A DNA stretch of 64,000 nt from Papilionanthe hookeriana x Papilionanthe teres. Lineage: Eukaryota > Streptophyta > Magnoliopsida > Asparagales > Orchidaceae. The notes under the pieces are model-generated. The model searched no databases. It saw only the letters and a list, made by a program, of their open reading frames with translations, and was not told the origin of the DNA. Each line of letters begins with the position of its first letter. Position 1 is the first letter of the stretch. The position numbers and the translations under genes are program-made. Location: the NCBI GenBank assembly GCA_022702705.1, contig CM040421.1:60862621-60926620 (forward strand), given 5' to 3'. Shown in pieces: positions 48,725 to 61,449 of the stretch.

Positions 48725-50469
48725 TAATAGATTAGATACTGAAGAGGGAGAAAAATATATGTATAAACTAGCCAAACAAGGAGAAGAGAAAAGTAAAGAT
48801 TTAACTCAAGTGTATTAAAGATGAAAATCAAAAAGTGTTTTTCTTAGAAAAGAATATTCAACATAAGTGTGTGAGTTATTTTGATAAACTTTTTAATGAA
48901 GTTTCTGAAAATATGATCGATATTAGTGATTTTAATATTGTTAATAATATTTTTTTTTTACCGTCGCATTAGTAAAAAAGAAGTTGAGGATGCTTTAAAA
49001 AAAAAAGAGGGTGGAAAGTCTGTATGACCTGATGTTATCCCAATTGAAGTGTGGAAATGTTTAAGAGACTTCGAAGTTCTTTGGCTTACTAAACTTTTTA
49101 ATATTATTTTAAAAACCAAAAAGATGCTTGAGGAGTGGAGGAAGAATATTTTAGTCCCCATTTTTAAAAATAAAGGGGATGCACAGAAGTGTGCAAATTA
49201 TAGAGGAATTAAATTGATGTGTCATAATTTAAAATCATGAGAGAGGGTAATTGAGCATAGGTTAAAACGTATTACCAAGATTTCACACAATCAATTTGGA
49301 TTTATGCCAAGAAGGTCTACTATGTAAGCTATACATTTATTGAGAGGTTTGATTGAGAAGTATAGAGATAATAAGGAGGATTTACATTTGATTTTTATTG
49401 ATTTAGAAAAAGCTTACGATAAGGTTCGAAGAGATATCCTCTGGAGAGTCCTTGAGAAGAAAGATATTGATATGACTAATATTCAAATCAGTAAAAATAT
49501 GTATGCTAGAGTTGTTACTTGTTCGAACTGAAGGAGGATTGACCAAATATTTTCCTATTTTTGTTGGATTACATTATGGAACTACTTTAAGCCTATATCT
49601 TTTTGCTTTAGTTATGGATGTTCTTACTGGACATTTACAAGAGGAAGTACCTTGGCGTATGCTTTTTTGCTGATCATATCCTCCTCGTGGATAAGACGAG
49701 ACAAAGCCCAGGAAAAACTTGAATTATGGAGGTCTACATTGGAGTCTAAATGGCTTCCCTCGAGTAGAACTAAAACTGAATACATGGAATGTAATTTTAG
49801 TAATAGTAGCTCTAGTGACAGAAATGTAATTTTGGGTGATCAAATTATTAAAAGGTGTGAACGAATTAGACATCTCGAGTCTATTGTTCAAAGCGATGGT
49901 GATATAGATGGGGATGTTAATAATAGAATTCAAGTTGATTGGTTGAAGTGAAGGAATGCTTCGGGTCTATTGTGTGATAAAAAAGTACCGCTTATGCTGA
50001 AAGGAAAATCTTATAAGATGGTGGTGAGACCTGCAATGCTCTATGGTGTTGAATGTTGGTCTTTAAAAGAGAAGCATAATATTATGTTAAGTATTGCCGA
50101 GATGAGAATGATTAAGTGGATGAGTGGCTTTACACTTAGAGATAAAATGCGAAATGAATATATCTGTGATAGGGTTGTGTAGCTCCAGTGACGGACAAAA
50201 TTAGAGAGAGTCGCCTTAGATAGTTTAGTCACATTAAACGTCGACCATTTAATGATCATATTAGGAGAGTAGATGTTTTAGATTCAACTTATGTTTAGAA
50301 AGGCAAAGGTATACCTAAGAAGACTTGGGCTTATAGTATAAAAAATGATCTTACTTTATTAGAATTAAATTAAAATATGACACTAAATAGGAGACAATGG
50401 AGAAAAAAGGATTCATGTAGCCGACCCCACTTAGCGGGATTAAGGCTTTGTTGTTGTTTTTGTTGTTGA
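48725..50469 (+). mobile_element. RTE-type LINE nested in the Gypsy element
   Basis: About 1.75 kb, 5'-truncated and decayed. Reverse transcriptase blocks are visible: PDVIPIEVWK near 49030, EEWRKNILVPIFKNKGDAQK at 49133, LIFIDLEKAYDKVRRDILW at 49388, a degraded SLYLFAL region near 49590, then the C-terminal MVVRPAMLYGVECW at 50018. Ends in gccgaccccacttagcggg with a TTG-rich tail at 50449-50469. The 5' boundary is approximate and no target duplication was identified. Confidence 0.85.
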
Positions 50470-50536
50470 TTTATTTTTTCACTTCTTTCTTTGTTCCTCC
50501 TTTTTCTTTCCTTACACATGTCCCAAATAGTCAATT

Positions 50537-51850
50537 ATGCCACCAAGGAGAAATACGACCGAGCCTACCCAGAAAGAGATAAAGTGTGAGCTCCGCCGCC
50601 TTCAGCGGAGGCTTATAGATAGTGAAGAGAAAATCCAGTGGGAGGTTACCCTCAAACATGATCTGAAAGGTCAAAGAGAAGAATGAGAAGATATAAAGGT
50701 GAAGCGGAAAACACAATGCTAGTTCCTACCAACTTACTATCGCCAAGTTGCGGACTTTAGCTTTCGAAGTGGAGAGACCGCACCACCAAGTGACCCCCCT
50801 GGCTATTATCCAGTGAAACCAATCCGCAAGTCAGTCAAAGCCAGAAAATGTTTCGAGTGTCACGGATTTAGGCATATGTAATTAGAATGCACGACCAGGA
50901 GAGATTTATTTCATTGAACATGGTGTTGTTGAAAAATTGGGCAATGACAAAGTTGACATGGGAGAAGATGGAGACTTCGGGAGAATTCTCCACTTCCAAC
51001 CAACGAGGAAGAGACACCACCAGTTTCAGTGGAACCAGAGATAAAGATTCCAGCTAAGGTAACAGTAGTTGTTCTAGAAGGTAGTGACTTCGATGTAAGG
51101 AGCATTCAAGTAGAATATGAAACTGTGGTACCTCAAGATACAATTTCACAGGCATTGAGAGGAGCAATAGTAGAACTGACATTGGCGATCCAAAAGAATC
51201 ACGAGCTTGAGTCGACATCGGTTACAAGGCCACCACAGACAACATAAATATAGCTTTTTAAGATAGATAGACCTCTCCCTGAGCTAACCCTGCCGGGGGG
51301 GTCCAACATGTCCGAAGAGGAGTCATTTTGTGCCATTTCAGGAATATCATGTGGAGTTATTCAAAGATTATTTCATGTTCTGCATGGTACATCTTGTCAG
51401 ATGTCCAGACATAAGAGATGAACCACAGTTTTGCAATGGGCCAAAGGAGCTTGATGGGGAAGAAAATTCTTCAACGGGATCCAGGTCCTGTCAGTGAAGA
51501 TGTCTCTCTTGAATGGTTGCTAATAGGAGGGGCACGATCTGCCATAGATGTCATTCCAGAATTGATTTATCCATATCTATTTTTTCACTAACTACAGTCT
51601 GTTGGGTACAAACTGTGGAAGGAGAAGGCTTTCAAACTTAAGAGCTAGAGAGTTATTTTGCAAGAACCCACCTTTATATGCAACTCCCGCTCAGAATGTG
51701 TCAAAAGAGGACGGATACATATTCTACCAGGATGTGTTGTGGAATGACAACGCCGAGATGATTGACTTACCAGGAGGCTACAACATTTAAGCCACATTCA
51801 ATGTTGCAGATCTGACTCCATACTTTAAGAATCCATAAGCTTCAACAAAT
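50537..51850 (+). pseudogene. Gypsy gag start and pol C-terminus, internally deleted
   Basis: MPPRRNTTEPTQKEIKCELR opens at 50537, close to the gag start of the minus-strand relic near 35480. A zinc knuckle CFECHGFRHM with a later Cys lies at about 50857-50890. The frame then breaks up, and from about 51600 a Gypsy pol C-terminal block appears (a DLPGGYNI stretch, then ATFNVADLTPYFKNP at 51791-51836) just before the 3' LTR. Everything between (protease, RT, RNase H, integrase core) is missing or unrecognisable. Confidence 0.75.
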
Positions 51851-51882
51851 GAGGTCGAAACCCCCCCCCAACCCCAGGAGCC

Positions 51883-53137
51883 TGATGCGGGGCTCGGGCA
51901 AGAGGACCGATCAGTCCTCCCTCAGGGGAGGAGGCGGCACGCCCCCCTCCACCTCCCCTCCCCCTCCCCTCTCCTTCCCCTCCCCTCGCCCTCCAACTCC
52001 TCTCTCTTCCCTCCTGCCCTTTTTATCCCCTTCCCTTTCTTACCATCCTAGCCCCTTTCTAATTTTAAAACATTTCCAAAAACTTAAATCTCACCTTCTA
52101 ATTTCAAATCAAAACTGAAATTTGATTTTATTTTCTTATTTCAAATTCCTAAAATCTGATTTTATTCTCCTTCTTATTTTAGTGTTTCCTAATTGGGTCA
52201 AGTCTCTTTATAAATAAGATTTCAGGTGCCTAGGGTCAAGGGTATTGTTTTTTATATCTGAATTCAGGTTTTAGTTTTAGTAATTCCCTTCGAGGGCTGT
52301 CTCCGATGTCGAGGTAGTGCACCGGCTATCCCTCATCCGAGATGGTAATCATCTCCATGGGTCCGGGTGATGCTCTGGTTGTAGCTACTTATCCACCCTT
52401 CCACTCTTTTTGTTGTTGTCTGCGTGCTTTCCAGTCATATCTCAGGCCTCCACCGCTCCTACCCTTTGCCCCCGCATCCGCTGGTAGCTATCCTATCGGC
52501 TGGCATAAGCCGGATTCCTCCCTGCACCCCCATAAACCCCCGCCCAGCCTTATCCTTGCACCCAGCAAGCTGCAGATCTCTGTCATCCTTTCTCCAGTAG
52601 ACTACCAACATCCTCCATGAACCACCAGTAGCCACCACCCCAGCTCCGTCTTTGCAGGCCGCCCCACTGCTCCCCTGCCCCTACAGGCCACCATGAGTCC
52701 CCTCTGCCCGACAAGCCGCCTCCTCTGCTCCATACCCCAGCATGCCTTCCATCATCATCCTACCTCCAGCAAGCCTCCCTTCCTTGCTTAGCCGGATTCC
52801 AGTCACCGACGTCACTCTCTTCTACTTCCAGCCACAGGTCCATGTTTCCACTATCACTACCTTGCTATCCCACCCTTCAAACAGCAGCAAGATACTTTCT
52901 CACCTACGATCTTCTTCCTCCATCCGGCCTTCACCACAGCCACCAGCCTACACCTCCACTCCGGAATTCCTCCTCGAGCTTGTTGTGTCTTTATTTGTAA
53001 TGTTTGGTTTATGTTATAATTTATGTGATGTCTTTCACTTTTTTTTTTCTTTTTTTTTGTGTCATCGTTGTAACCGTCCTTTCAAGTCATTAATAAATTT
53101 GTATCTTGCGTCGTGATTTGGGTTAACTCCGATATCA
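51883..53137 (+). repeat. 3' LTR
   Basis: 1255 bp from tgatgcggggctcggg to ccgatatca. Differs from the 5' LTR by many substitutions and several indels, so the insertion is old. Confidence 0.9.
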
Positions 53138-54577
53138 GCAAATTAAAAGAAAACACACACACACATTTAAATAGCACCTCTATCCTATACTAATTAATTG
53201 CAACACAAGACAGATTTATCAATCAAAATCCCTTCTTGAACTATATCCTTGTAGATTCTATATATCCAAAGTTAAAAATGACTATTAGGAAAATGATTAG
53301 ATTGGAATGTGATATCTAGTACTAGATTATATAGTCATATTTTTTATTTTTTATAATCACTTTATTGAAGATGTTCAATTATTTGTTTCCTTGTCTATTT
53401 ACCTTATATGCCTATTTACAAGCACCTAATCTCAATCAAGGAAACAAGGAATATTTCATTTAAAATGGTATTGCTCTCGCTGTCCACTCACCTGACATGC
53501 ATGCCTGCCTATAGCTCTGCTTGCCCACACCCCACCCACCTCGTCAGTGCTTGCCGAAAACCCTCATAAGACAGCTGTTACATGTACATCCAAAAACTGC
53601 ATCTTGTCAAGCACACAACACTCGCTCACTTACTGCTGTGATTGCAAACGTTATGCTTGTTCTCACATTTTTTATGACTCACATCACAATCCTCACGATT
53701 TTCTGGCCAAAGCATAATGGAAATTCTCTGTCGCCAAATTTCTCTCTAGACTCCACCCATTATTTTTAGGAGATGTGATCTAAATGGAGCCACTATTCTT
53801 AATATTATGACTATTCTTTATCTCGGTCTCTCTTCCCCTTTGCTTCCCACCCCTAACCAACTAAACAGTCTCTACAGATTGAAGTAGTTGAAGTATTTGT
53901 TGACATGTGATCTAGATATGTTACTCCCTCTTAAAAAGATTACGATCAACTGCTTGAATCAGCATCATATACAATGTCATTCTCTGAATTTACTATCCAC
54001 TTATTCTCAGCTTTTAGAGTAACTCCTATCCAACCTGAAATTGTTATTGATTATTCTCTTTTGTCTCAGATAAAGGATATGCGCATCTTTCCTGCTTAAT
54101 CTTGGTTGTAAGTTCCATAGTTTCCAATGGAATAAAGGATATGCACATCTTTCCTCCTCCTTGATCTTGGCAGTAAGTTCAAAAGTTTCCAATCGCCCTT
54201 TCATCTGTAGATTGTCTAACCATGACTCAAAACAATTCGGTAAGAATTTATCGAACTTACTATCTTTCAAGATCTCAACACAAAGAAGACACTTAGTGGA
54301 TATGTTGAAGTTAGTAGTATTTATTATGACAATGTTGTTGATTCCACCGTCTTGTCTAAAATTTCCCTGTAAATGGCACTACCATCCAGGGCATCATCAT
54401 CATCAACGTCAAATAAGTCTCACACTTGTACTATCCTCTATTTCATAATTTGGGTGTGCTACCTATGACTGGGATAAATGTTTGTTGTTGTTGTCGTTGT
54501 TGTTGTACCTATGAGTTTGGCAAACATCATCATGTGTCATTCCCTTGTCCTTGCAGGTACACATGCTTGAATATGAG
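53138..54577. other. unassigned sequence before the gap
   Basis: A (CA)n-like run at 53152-53164. A duplicated phrase, aaaggatatgc(g/a)catctttcc, occurs at about 54071 and 54135. No gene recognised. Confidence 0.4.
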
Positions 54578-55076
54578 NNNNNNNNNNNNNNNNNNNNNNN
54601 NNNNNNNNNNNNNNNNNNNNNNNNNNNNNNNNNNNNNNNNNNNNNNNNNNNNNNNNNNNNNNNNNNNNNNNNNNNNNNNNNNNNNNNNNNNNNNNNNNNN
54701 NNNNNNNNNNNNNNNNNNNNNNNNNNNNNNNNNNNNNNNNNNNNNNNNNNNNNNNNNNNNNNNNNNNNNNNNNNNNNNNNNNNNNNNNNNNNNNNNNNNN
54801 NNNNNNNNNNNNNNNNNNNNNNNNNNNNNNNNNNNNNNNNNNNNNNNNNNNNNNNNNNNNNNNNNNNNNNNNNNNNNNNNNNNNNNNNNNNNNNNNNNNN
54901 NNNNNNNNNNNNNNNNNNNNNNNNNNNNNNNNNNNNNNNNNNNNNNNNNNNNNNNNNNNNNNNNNNNNNNNNNNNNNNNNNNNNNNNNNNNNNNNNNNNN
55001 NNNNNNNNNNNNNNNNNNNNNNNNNNNNNNNNNNNNNNNNNNNNNNNNNNNNNNNNNNNNNNNNNNNNNNNNNNNN
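54578..55076. other. assembly gap
   Basis: 499 N bases. Any protein read across it is meaningless. Confidence 1.
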
Positions 55077-56214
55077 ATAAATTTTATGAACCTAAAACAC
55101 TACTTAAACCTACTAAAGATCTACTTAATGTTAGGTCAGCTCTCGCATGGTACCCTACAAATTTGCTTAGTGGCTTCTTGAACTAAGTATTATCGGGTGT
55201 AGGCCCTAGGCAAGCTAATCCTACTTGAAACCATAGATTGCCTTTTAGAGTACTTTAGTGAACTCAAATTATATGAAGTAGACTAATGCATCTTGTATTA
55301 TTGCTTTGCCACTCTAAGATGCCTAACGTCTAACTTTAGTCGAGCAGAGTTGACTTACCAGGTAAGCATAGACCACCATAGGGTGTCATTTAAGAATGGC
55401 AACATCATAAACTAGCCTTGGGCCCACCAATGACTAGCATTTGACATAAAGTTGACTAAACTTAAACTTAGTTTTATCTAGTCAACCATAATCAACTATA
55501 TGGCCCAATCAAGTCAACCTTATCTAGCGACCATACCAACGCTAGCTTAGGTGAACTCTAGACCCATCCATGATTAATAATTAACATATGGTTAAGTTCA
55601 ACCTCTCTTATGGCATTGCATAGTCAACTCAAGTTATAATTGATTGACCTTGATTCAAAACCTATGGAATCGTTGACTCGCAATGAACCATAATTTGACT
55701 CCATGCACCGTATTTTCTGGAATAAAGTCAAATTGTTGATAAAACATAATCACATTAAGTTGTGTGGCTTGAATATGTTAGCTTGGCACTAATAAGTTGA
55801 ACTTATACATAGTTAGGACTTAAATTTAACATAATTAAACAAAAAATTAACCTAGGATTAACATAACATTAATTGTATTAATGGCAAGTTAATAAATTAA
55901 AATAACTGGGCAGTTTCTTTTTCTTATTAATTATTTATTGTGTATGTTCAATTCACAGAAATTACCCTATTGTTATTCCCAGATCAAGTTTTAACTAAAA
56001 CTTAATTTAAAAATCCAAATCATTAGAGGGTTGTTGACCTCACTTTTGTGAGTGTCTATTCTAAAGAACATCCATGATTCATCTTGGGAAAGAAGTCTAC
56101 TAGCATTTAGTCCTTTAACCCATTAGGGATCCCCTAAACTCTAAAATTGGGCTAAACCCTAATGTGCTCTATTTTGACCTCAACATTGAGTGTCACCTTA
56201 GGCAAACATAACTT
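55077..56214. repeat. AT-rich sequence with scattered short inverted repeats
   Basis: Contains palindromic pairs such as gttgacta (55451-55458) with tagtcaac (55479-55486), in the style of the more regular array that follows. No coding signal. Confidence 0.45.
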
Positions 56215-56440
56215 GACCCAATGGTCACCACATTGACCATTTAGTTAACCCTAGGCCCAACGGTCACCACATATTTGGTCAACTCTATGACCCAATTGGT
56301 CAAACTTGGTAAAAATGACCAACCTTGGACCCAATGGTCACCACATTGACTATTTGGTCAACCCTGGACCCAATGGTCACCACATGCACCATTTGGTCAA
56401 CCATGGGACCCAATTGGTCAACTTTACACCAGTTTTGGTC
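56215..56440. repeat. 39-bp tandem repeat, five to six units
   Basis: Units begin gacccaa(t)tggtca at about 56215, 56255, 56289, 56328, 56367 and 56407. The core is a palindrome: atggtca (56221-56227), ccacat loop, tgaccat (56234-56240). Confidence 0.8.
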
Positions 56441-58440
56441 AATTCATTATTTTTTATCAAAGTTTCATTTTCTTAATTAATTAATTAATTAATTAAAAGA
56501 GTGAAATTAGGACTTATTAATCCTAGAATTTAAGTCTTATAATCATAACCAAAACCTACATATGAAATCAAGCCCACCCATGGAAGCCCAAAATTTCTTA
56601 TGGAAGCCCAAGCCCAAAGATATTCATGGCTTGTCATTTTCAGGTCATCCATGACCTATAGAACCCTTCATGACACAAGACCCATGAAGACCCATTAAAA
56701 CTCCTAAAGCCGCCATTTTAGACTTTTCAAAAGTCAATACGAGGGAGGGATACTTGGCTACTCATATGGCATCCACTTCAACCTCATTGGATCAACATGG
56801 AATGTTAAAGTTAACTCATCTTAGGGTCCTTATCCACCTCATCATCCTTCAAATGGGAAGAAGACATAACCATAGCTACCATTTTTGCCATAATTGAAAC
56901 TCATCATGAGCACACCTTTGGGAAGCTCAAACATGGCCATCCTCAGCTAGAAGTTTATCTTCAAAACCATCATGAGCCACCTCCTTTCTCCTCCAATTGA
57001 GCTCAACCTTATCCACGGCTTCCCCATGGCTATAAGAAGCCATACCCGAGAGCCCACACTAAAAAGAGATCCCTAGATAGAGTCCTCAAATCTCGTGAAT
57101 TTCAACAACAAAGATACTCCCCATCTCCTAAGCAACTAATCCCCCATAGTTTCAACCTCTGAAATTCACAAAGAAACCCTAAATTACTACCCCAGAACCA
57201 GGACACAATTTTGAGTTGACATAAAACTCTTTGAAACTCCAATTTAATCGTCCCAAAGGCTTTCCTAAGCCTTACGAGGAAGTTTCCAATCCAAATTAGC
57301 CCTCCCCTGAAGCTCTAACCTACTCAAGTTAAAGCCGCGACCCCATTTCTTCAAGAGAATACCCTAGCCTGATTTCACTCCAAATTAAGTTAAGGAGGAG
57401 CTTCGCAAGGACCTGAAGATCATTCCTGTCAAGGTCGATTAAGTGTTACCTTTTGAGACAAGGTATGAGTCATAAACCTTAAAAATGTGCTCATGTTTGA
57501 GAATTGTGAATAAAACCATCACACAGTACCCACATAACCGAATGAATATGTTCATCTCGTTGCGATGGAGTATTAGGAATAAATTTTATGAAAATCCGTT
57601 AAGAATCGAGTGTGAATTTATGGTTTAAACATGAACAATTAGCGGCTTAACAAACCTCGGGGACAAAGGCTAGATGTCGTCCATTTTCGTGTATTGGAAA
57701 TGGATGGCTACGTTTTGTTCGGACCGCGGATCCATCCAAATGAAACAGATGAAATCGTGGTCCACATGCCTGCCTACGTGGAAAGCACCTCCAATTACTC
57801 CCTGCCACACTTCCCTTTGATCCGTCCGAGGATCCAGTCTGCTGCTACGTCAGATAAGTAAATAATTAGGATTTTCTAAATTATGAATTCAAAAAAATAC
57901 ATAAAATCTTCAAAAATACATATCTTGACATAGAAAAATCATAAAATTAAAATAAAAATACCTCTGGATTCGGGATAAAAAGGAGAAAATTATGAAAGTA
58001 AAAACTGAAATTAATGAATTATATTTAATTTTTAATTAATTAATTACTCTCTAGAGTAATTTAATTATTAAAAATTAATTATAAATCCAAAAATGACAAA
58101 CTTTTCATGAATTGATTTTCCATCCTTGAGGATATCCTATGATTTTTCTAGGGTTAGGAAAGATCCCTAAAATGAAATATCCAATTTTCAACAATATTTT
58201 GTAACTATTTTTCTTAATAACTATAAAAAATCAGAAAATTGAAAATTTAAATTGGAAATTGGTTAGAAAATTTAGAGTAATAAACTTAAACCTTAAATGA
58301 CAATCTCTAACCTTTAGAAAATTAAAATGACAATTATAAATTTTAAAATTCACATTTTAATCAAGAAAATAAATCTATAATCTTCATATTAAGTTTAATT
58401 CATTCTAAACCAAAATTATATCATTGAACCTTATTTACAT
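56441..58440. other. non-coding, TE-like
   Basis: Plain-language blocks (57000-57470) resemble a Gypsy LTR or leader with a tataagaagcc box near 57031, but no second copy exists in the window. 57690-57850 is GC-richer (ggaccgcggatccatcc). No gene recognised. Confidence 0.3.
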
Positions 58441-60400
58441 TAGGTTTAAGTAAACCCTAAACCCTTGGTTTCAACCCAAATGAACCCAAGGAAAACTCTA
58501 ATCCCTTGAGTTCAACCCAAATGAACCAAAGTTAAATCCAAACTTTTTGGATTCAACCTAAATGAACCCAAGCTAACCCTAGATAGGTCTAACCTTAATT
58601 AAACCTAAATAAAATTATTTTCTTACTTATTTTGGCTTAATTAAGCTAAAACTGTAATTAGGTCTAACCCTAATTAGATCTAATTAAACCTATCAAGCCT
58701 TATTTAAATTAAGCTTAATTAACCTTAAACCTAAATTAGGTCTAACCCTAAGTAGGCCTATTAATCTCATTAAGCCTTACTTACATTAGACTTAATTAAC
58801 CTTCAACCCTAATTAAGTCTAACCCTAATTAGATCTACTTACTTATTAAGCCTTACTTATATTAGGCTTAATTAATCTTAAACCTTAATTAGGTCTAACA
58901 CTAACTAGACCTAATTAATCTCATTAACCCCTTACATTAGGCTTAATTAACCGTAAACCCTAATTAAGTCTAAACCTAATTAGCCTAATTAATATCCTTA
59001 AGTTTTACATACATTAAGCTTAAGTATATCTTTAAACCCTAATTAAGTCTAACCCTAGTTAGACATAATTAACCCTTAAGCCTTACTTATATTAGACTTA
59101 AGTGACCTTTAAATCTTAATTAAGTCTACCCTTAATTAGACTTAATTAACCCTTAAGCCTTACTTATATTAGGCTTAAGTGACCTTTAAAACTTAATTAA
59201 GTCTAACCCTTTAAAACTTAATTAAGTCTAACCCTAATTAAACTTAATTGACCTTTAAGCCTTACTTACATTAGGCTTAAGTGACATTTTAAACCCTAAT
59301 TAAGTCTAACCTTAATTAGACTTAATTAACATTTAAGACTTACTTACATTAGATTTAAGTGACCTTTAAACCTTAATTAACTCTACCTCTAATCAAACAT
59401 AATAAAATCTTTAAAACTTATCTAAATCAAGCTTAACTTCAAACCATAAGTTCAACCCAAATTTAACCTAAGTCAACCTATTCCTTTGGTTCATCCCAAA
59501 TTGATCCTAAGATAACCTATTCCTTAGGTTCAGCCAAAATTGAACCTAAGTCAACTTAAAACACAGGTTTAACCTAAGTCGAAACTATGTTAACCTATTC
59601 CTTAGGTTCAATCCAAATTGAACCTAAGTCAACCTATACCTTAGGATTCCTATGTTAACCTATTCCTTAGGTTTAACCCAAATTGAACCTAAGTCAACCT
59701 AAACTTGAATCTAAGTCAATTCAAACCTTAGGCTCAATCTAAATTGAATCTAAGTAACCTTAAGCCTTATGTTCTACCTAAATTGAAACTATGTAACCTT
59801 AAACCTTAAGTTCAACATAAATTGAACCTAAGTAATCTTAAGCCTTAGGATCAATTCAAATTGAACCAAAATAACCAAACATCATTATGTTCTACGTACA
59901 TTGGACCTAAGTCTTAACCAAATTCATTAGGTTCAACTGCCACTGAACTTAAATACCTTAAGCCCAATTTATATTAGACTTAACCAATTCCAACTGACAC
60001 TGAACCTGAATAACTTAAGTCCAATTTATATTAGACTTAACCAAAACTTTCGTAGGTCTAACTTACATCGGACCTAAATCTTAATTCTAACTTACATAAG
60101 ACTTAACCCAATTCTTTTAGGTCTAACCTACATCGGACCTAAATCTTAAGTCTAATTTACATTAGACTTAACCGACTTCTCTCAGGATTCAACTTACAAC
60201 CTAAGTCTAATCAACATTAGACTTAACTGGCCTTCCTTAGGTTTAAATGACACCAAACCTAAACCATAAGTCTAACATACCTTAGACTTAACCAAACTAC
60301 CATAGTTTTAACTGACATTGAACCTATATTCTATGTCTAACCTATCTTATACTTAATCAATCTTCCTTAGATTCAACCTACACCGAACCTAAGCAAATAA
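58441..60400. repeat. long degenerate tandem array of about 38-41-bp palindromic units
   Basis: Three blocks follow one another: 58441-58600 (ggttcaacccaaatgaaccc type), 58600-59400 (aagtctaaccctaattagactt alternating with aagccttacttacattaggctt, giving a period of about 76) and 59440-60390 (aggttcaacccaaattgaacct, then taggtctaac..ggacct and aagtctaatttacattagactt). Almost every unit is a short inverted repeat with a loop of 6-10 bases. Perfect examples: 59116-59128 with 59137-59149, 59152-59160 with 59171-59179, 59601-59610 with 59619-59628, 60146-60155 with 60162-60171. Not a known telomere array, although aaccctaa recurs. Confidence 0.85.
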
Positions 60401-61449
60401 AATCAAACATTATTTATAAATCAAAAACAACCTTAAAACACAATCGATTTAAAATTCACTTTAAAAGACATTAAAACTTAAACTTGAACCTTAAAATATA
60501 ACTTGATTTGAGAAGATATTTTGGAGAAGGTAACCCATAATTGCTAAACAAAATATCTTTCAATCACTCATGAATAATCAAACCGCAAACTTAATGACCT
60601 ATGATGATAGAACCATAGGATCCTGATTGGGTCATCCCAAATGAAACGAAAATAAATGACAAAATAACTTAATCGGCTAACAAATCTTAAATGACCTAAA
60701 ATTTTCCAACTCTTAAAATCGGAAAAAGGCACTAAAACATATATGAAACTCTAATGAACAAAGTTCACTGAATGCTACTTGAACCTCAATGTTCAGATAT
60801 ATGAAGATCTCTAGGACGACGCAATTTGTGGTTGCTTACAAGAATCTTTTGGTCTTATTTTAAACACATTTCGGACTAAGTAGATCTGAATACTTTGACG
60901 ACTCTGGGATGATGGAGCCATAGAAATTTTGATTGGGCTTTCTAAAAATTAAAAATAACCAATTAAATCAATGGTTAAGATATAATTTTCTGTTAACTAT
61001 GTTTTGCAGGCTTGCTAAAGACACAAGGTAATTTCTATTTTAGATTTACTTTTTCATTTTATTAGAATGTGCTAACTCTATTTTTTTATGGATGAATTTC
61101 TAAAGCTTAGAGGGTGACTCTTAAAACGACAAAATGATACAACATCAACAAAATAAATGACATCAACAAAACAAAACATCATCAACAAAACAACAACAAC
61201 AAAAAAAAACCAAACCAAACCTTTAGGATAGTAAGTGACACTTAGAAACATATTACCCATAAGAATGAACTTTCACGTTTCTTTCCTTGATCATGAGACT
61301 AAAATTTCTTTGAAAAAAATTGATTAATCTTAATCGGGAGTTTTCTTAAGTGAATAATCACTTAAGATATAATTATCTACAGAAGTTTACTCTTATAGGA
61401 GAATAAGAACTCAAAATAGGTAATATACAATTTTCATGTGGTTTTACTT
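60401..61449. other. unassigned, AT-rich
   Basis: A phrase with gat(g)atgg/agccatag is present twice (about 60603 and 60912). No gene recognised. Confidence 0.35.

Larger units (their letters stand above)
47439..53137 (+). mobile_element. Ty3/Gypsy element lacking most of pol, with nested RTE LINE
   Basis: Two LTRs of about 1.2 kb, an initiator Met-tRNA primer-binding site, a gag start, a zinc knuckle and the C-terminal end of pol. Reverse transcriptase and RNase H are absent, so the internal part is only about 1.5 kb once the LINE is removed. Flanking 5-mers gtgaa and gcaaa match at 3 of 5 positions. If the 5-phosphatase gene extends further upstream, this element is also intronic and antisense. 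Confidence 0.88.

Noticed and set aside
54426..55186. Frames of 251 and 213 codons
   Set aside because: They run through the 499 N bases, so they are artefacts of the gap.
58600..59400. Interstitial telomere repeat
   Set aside because: aaccctaa occurs often, but never as consecutive CCCTAAA units; it is part of the palindromic 38-40-bp units.
58441..60400. CRISPR-like array
   Set aside because: Regular spacing and palindromic units superficially resemble one, but there are no unique spacers, the units are degenerate and contiguous, and the DNA is a plant nuclear genome.
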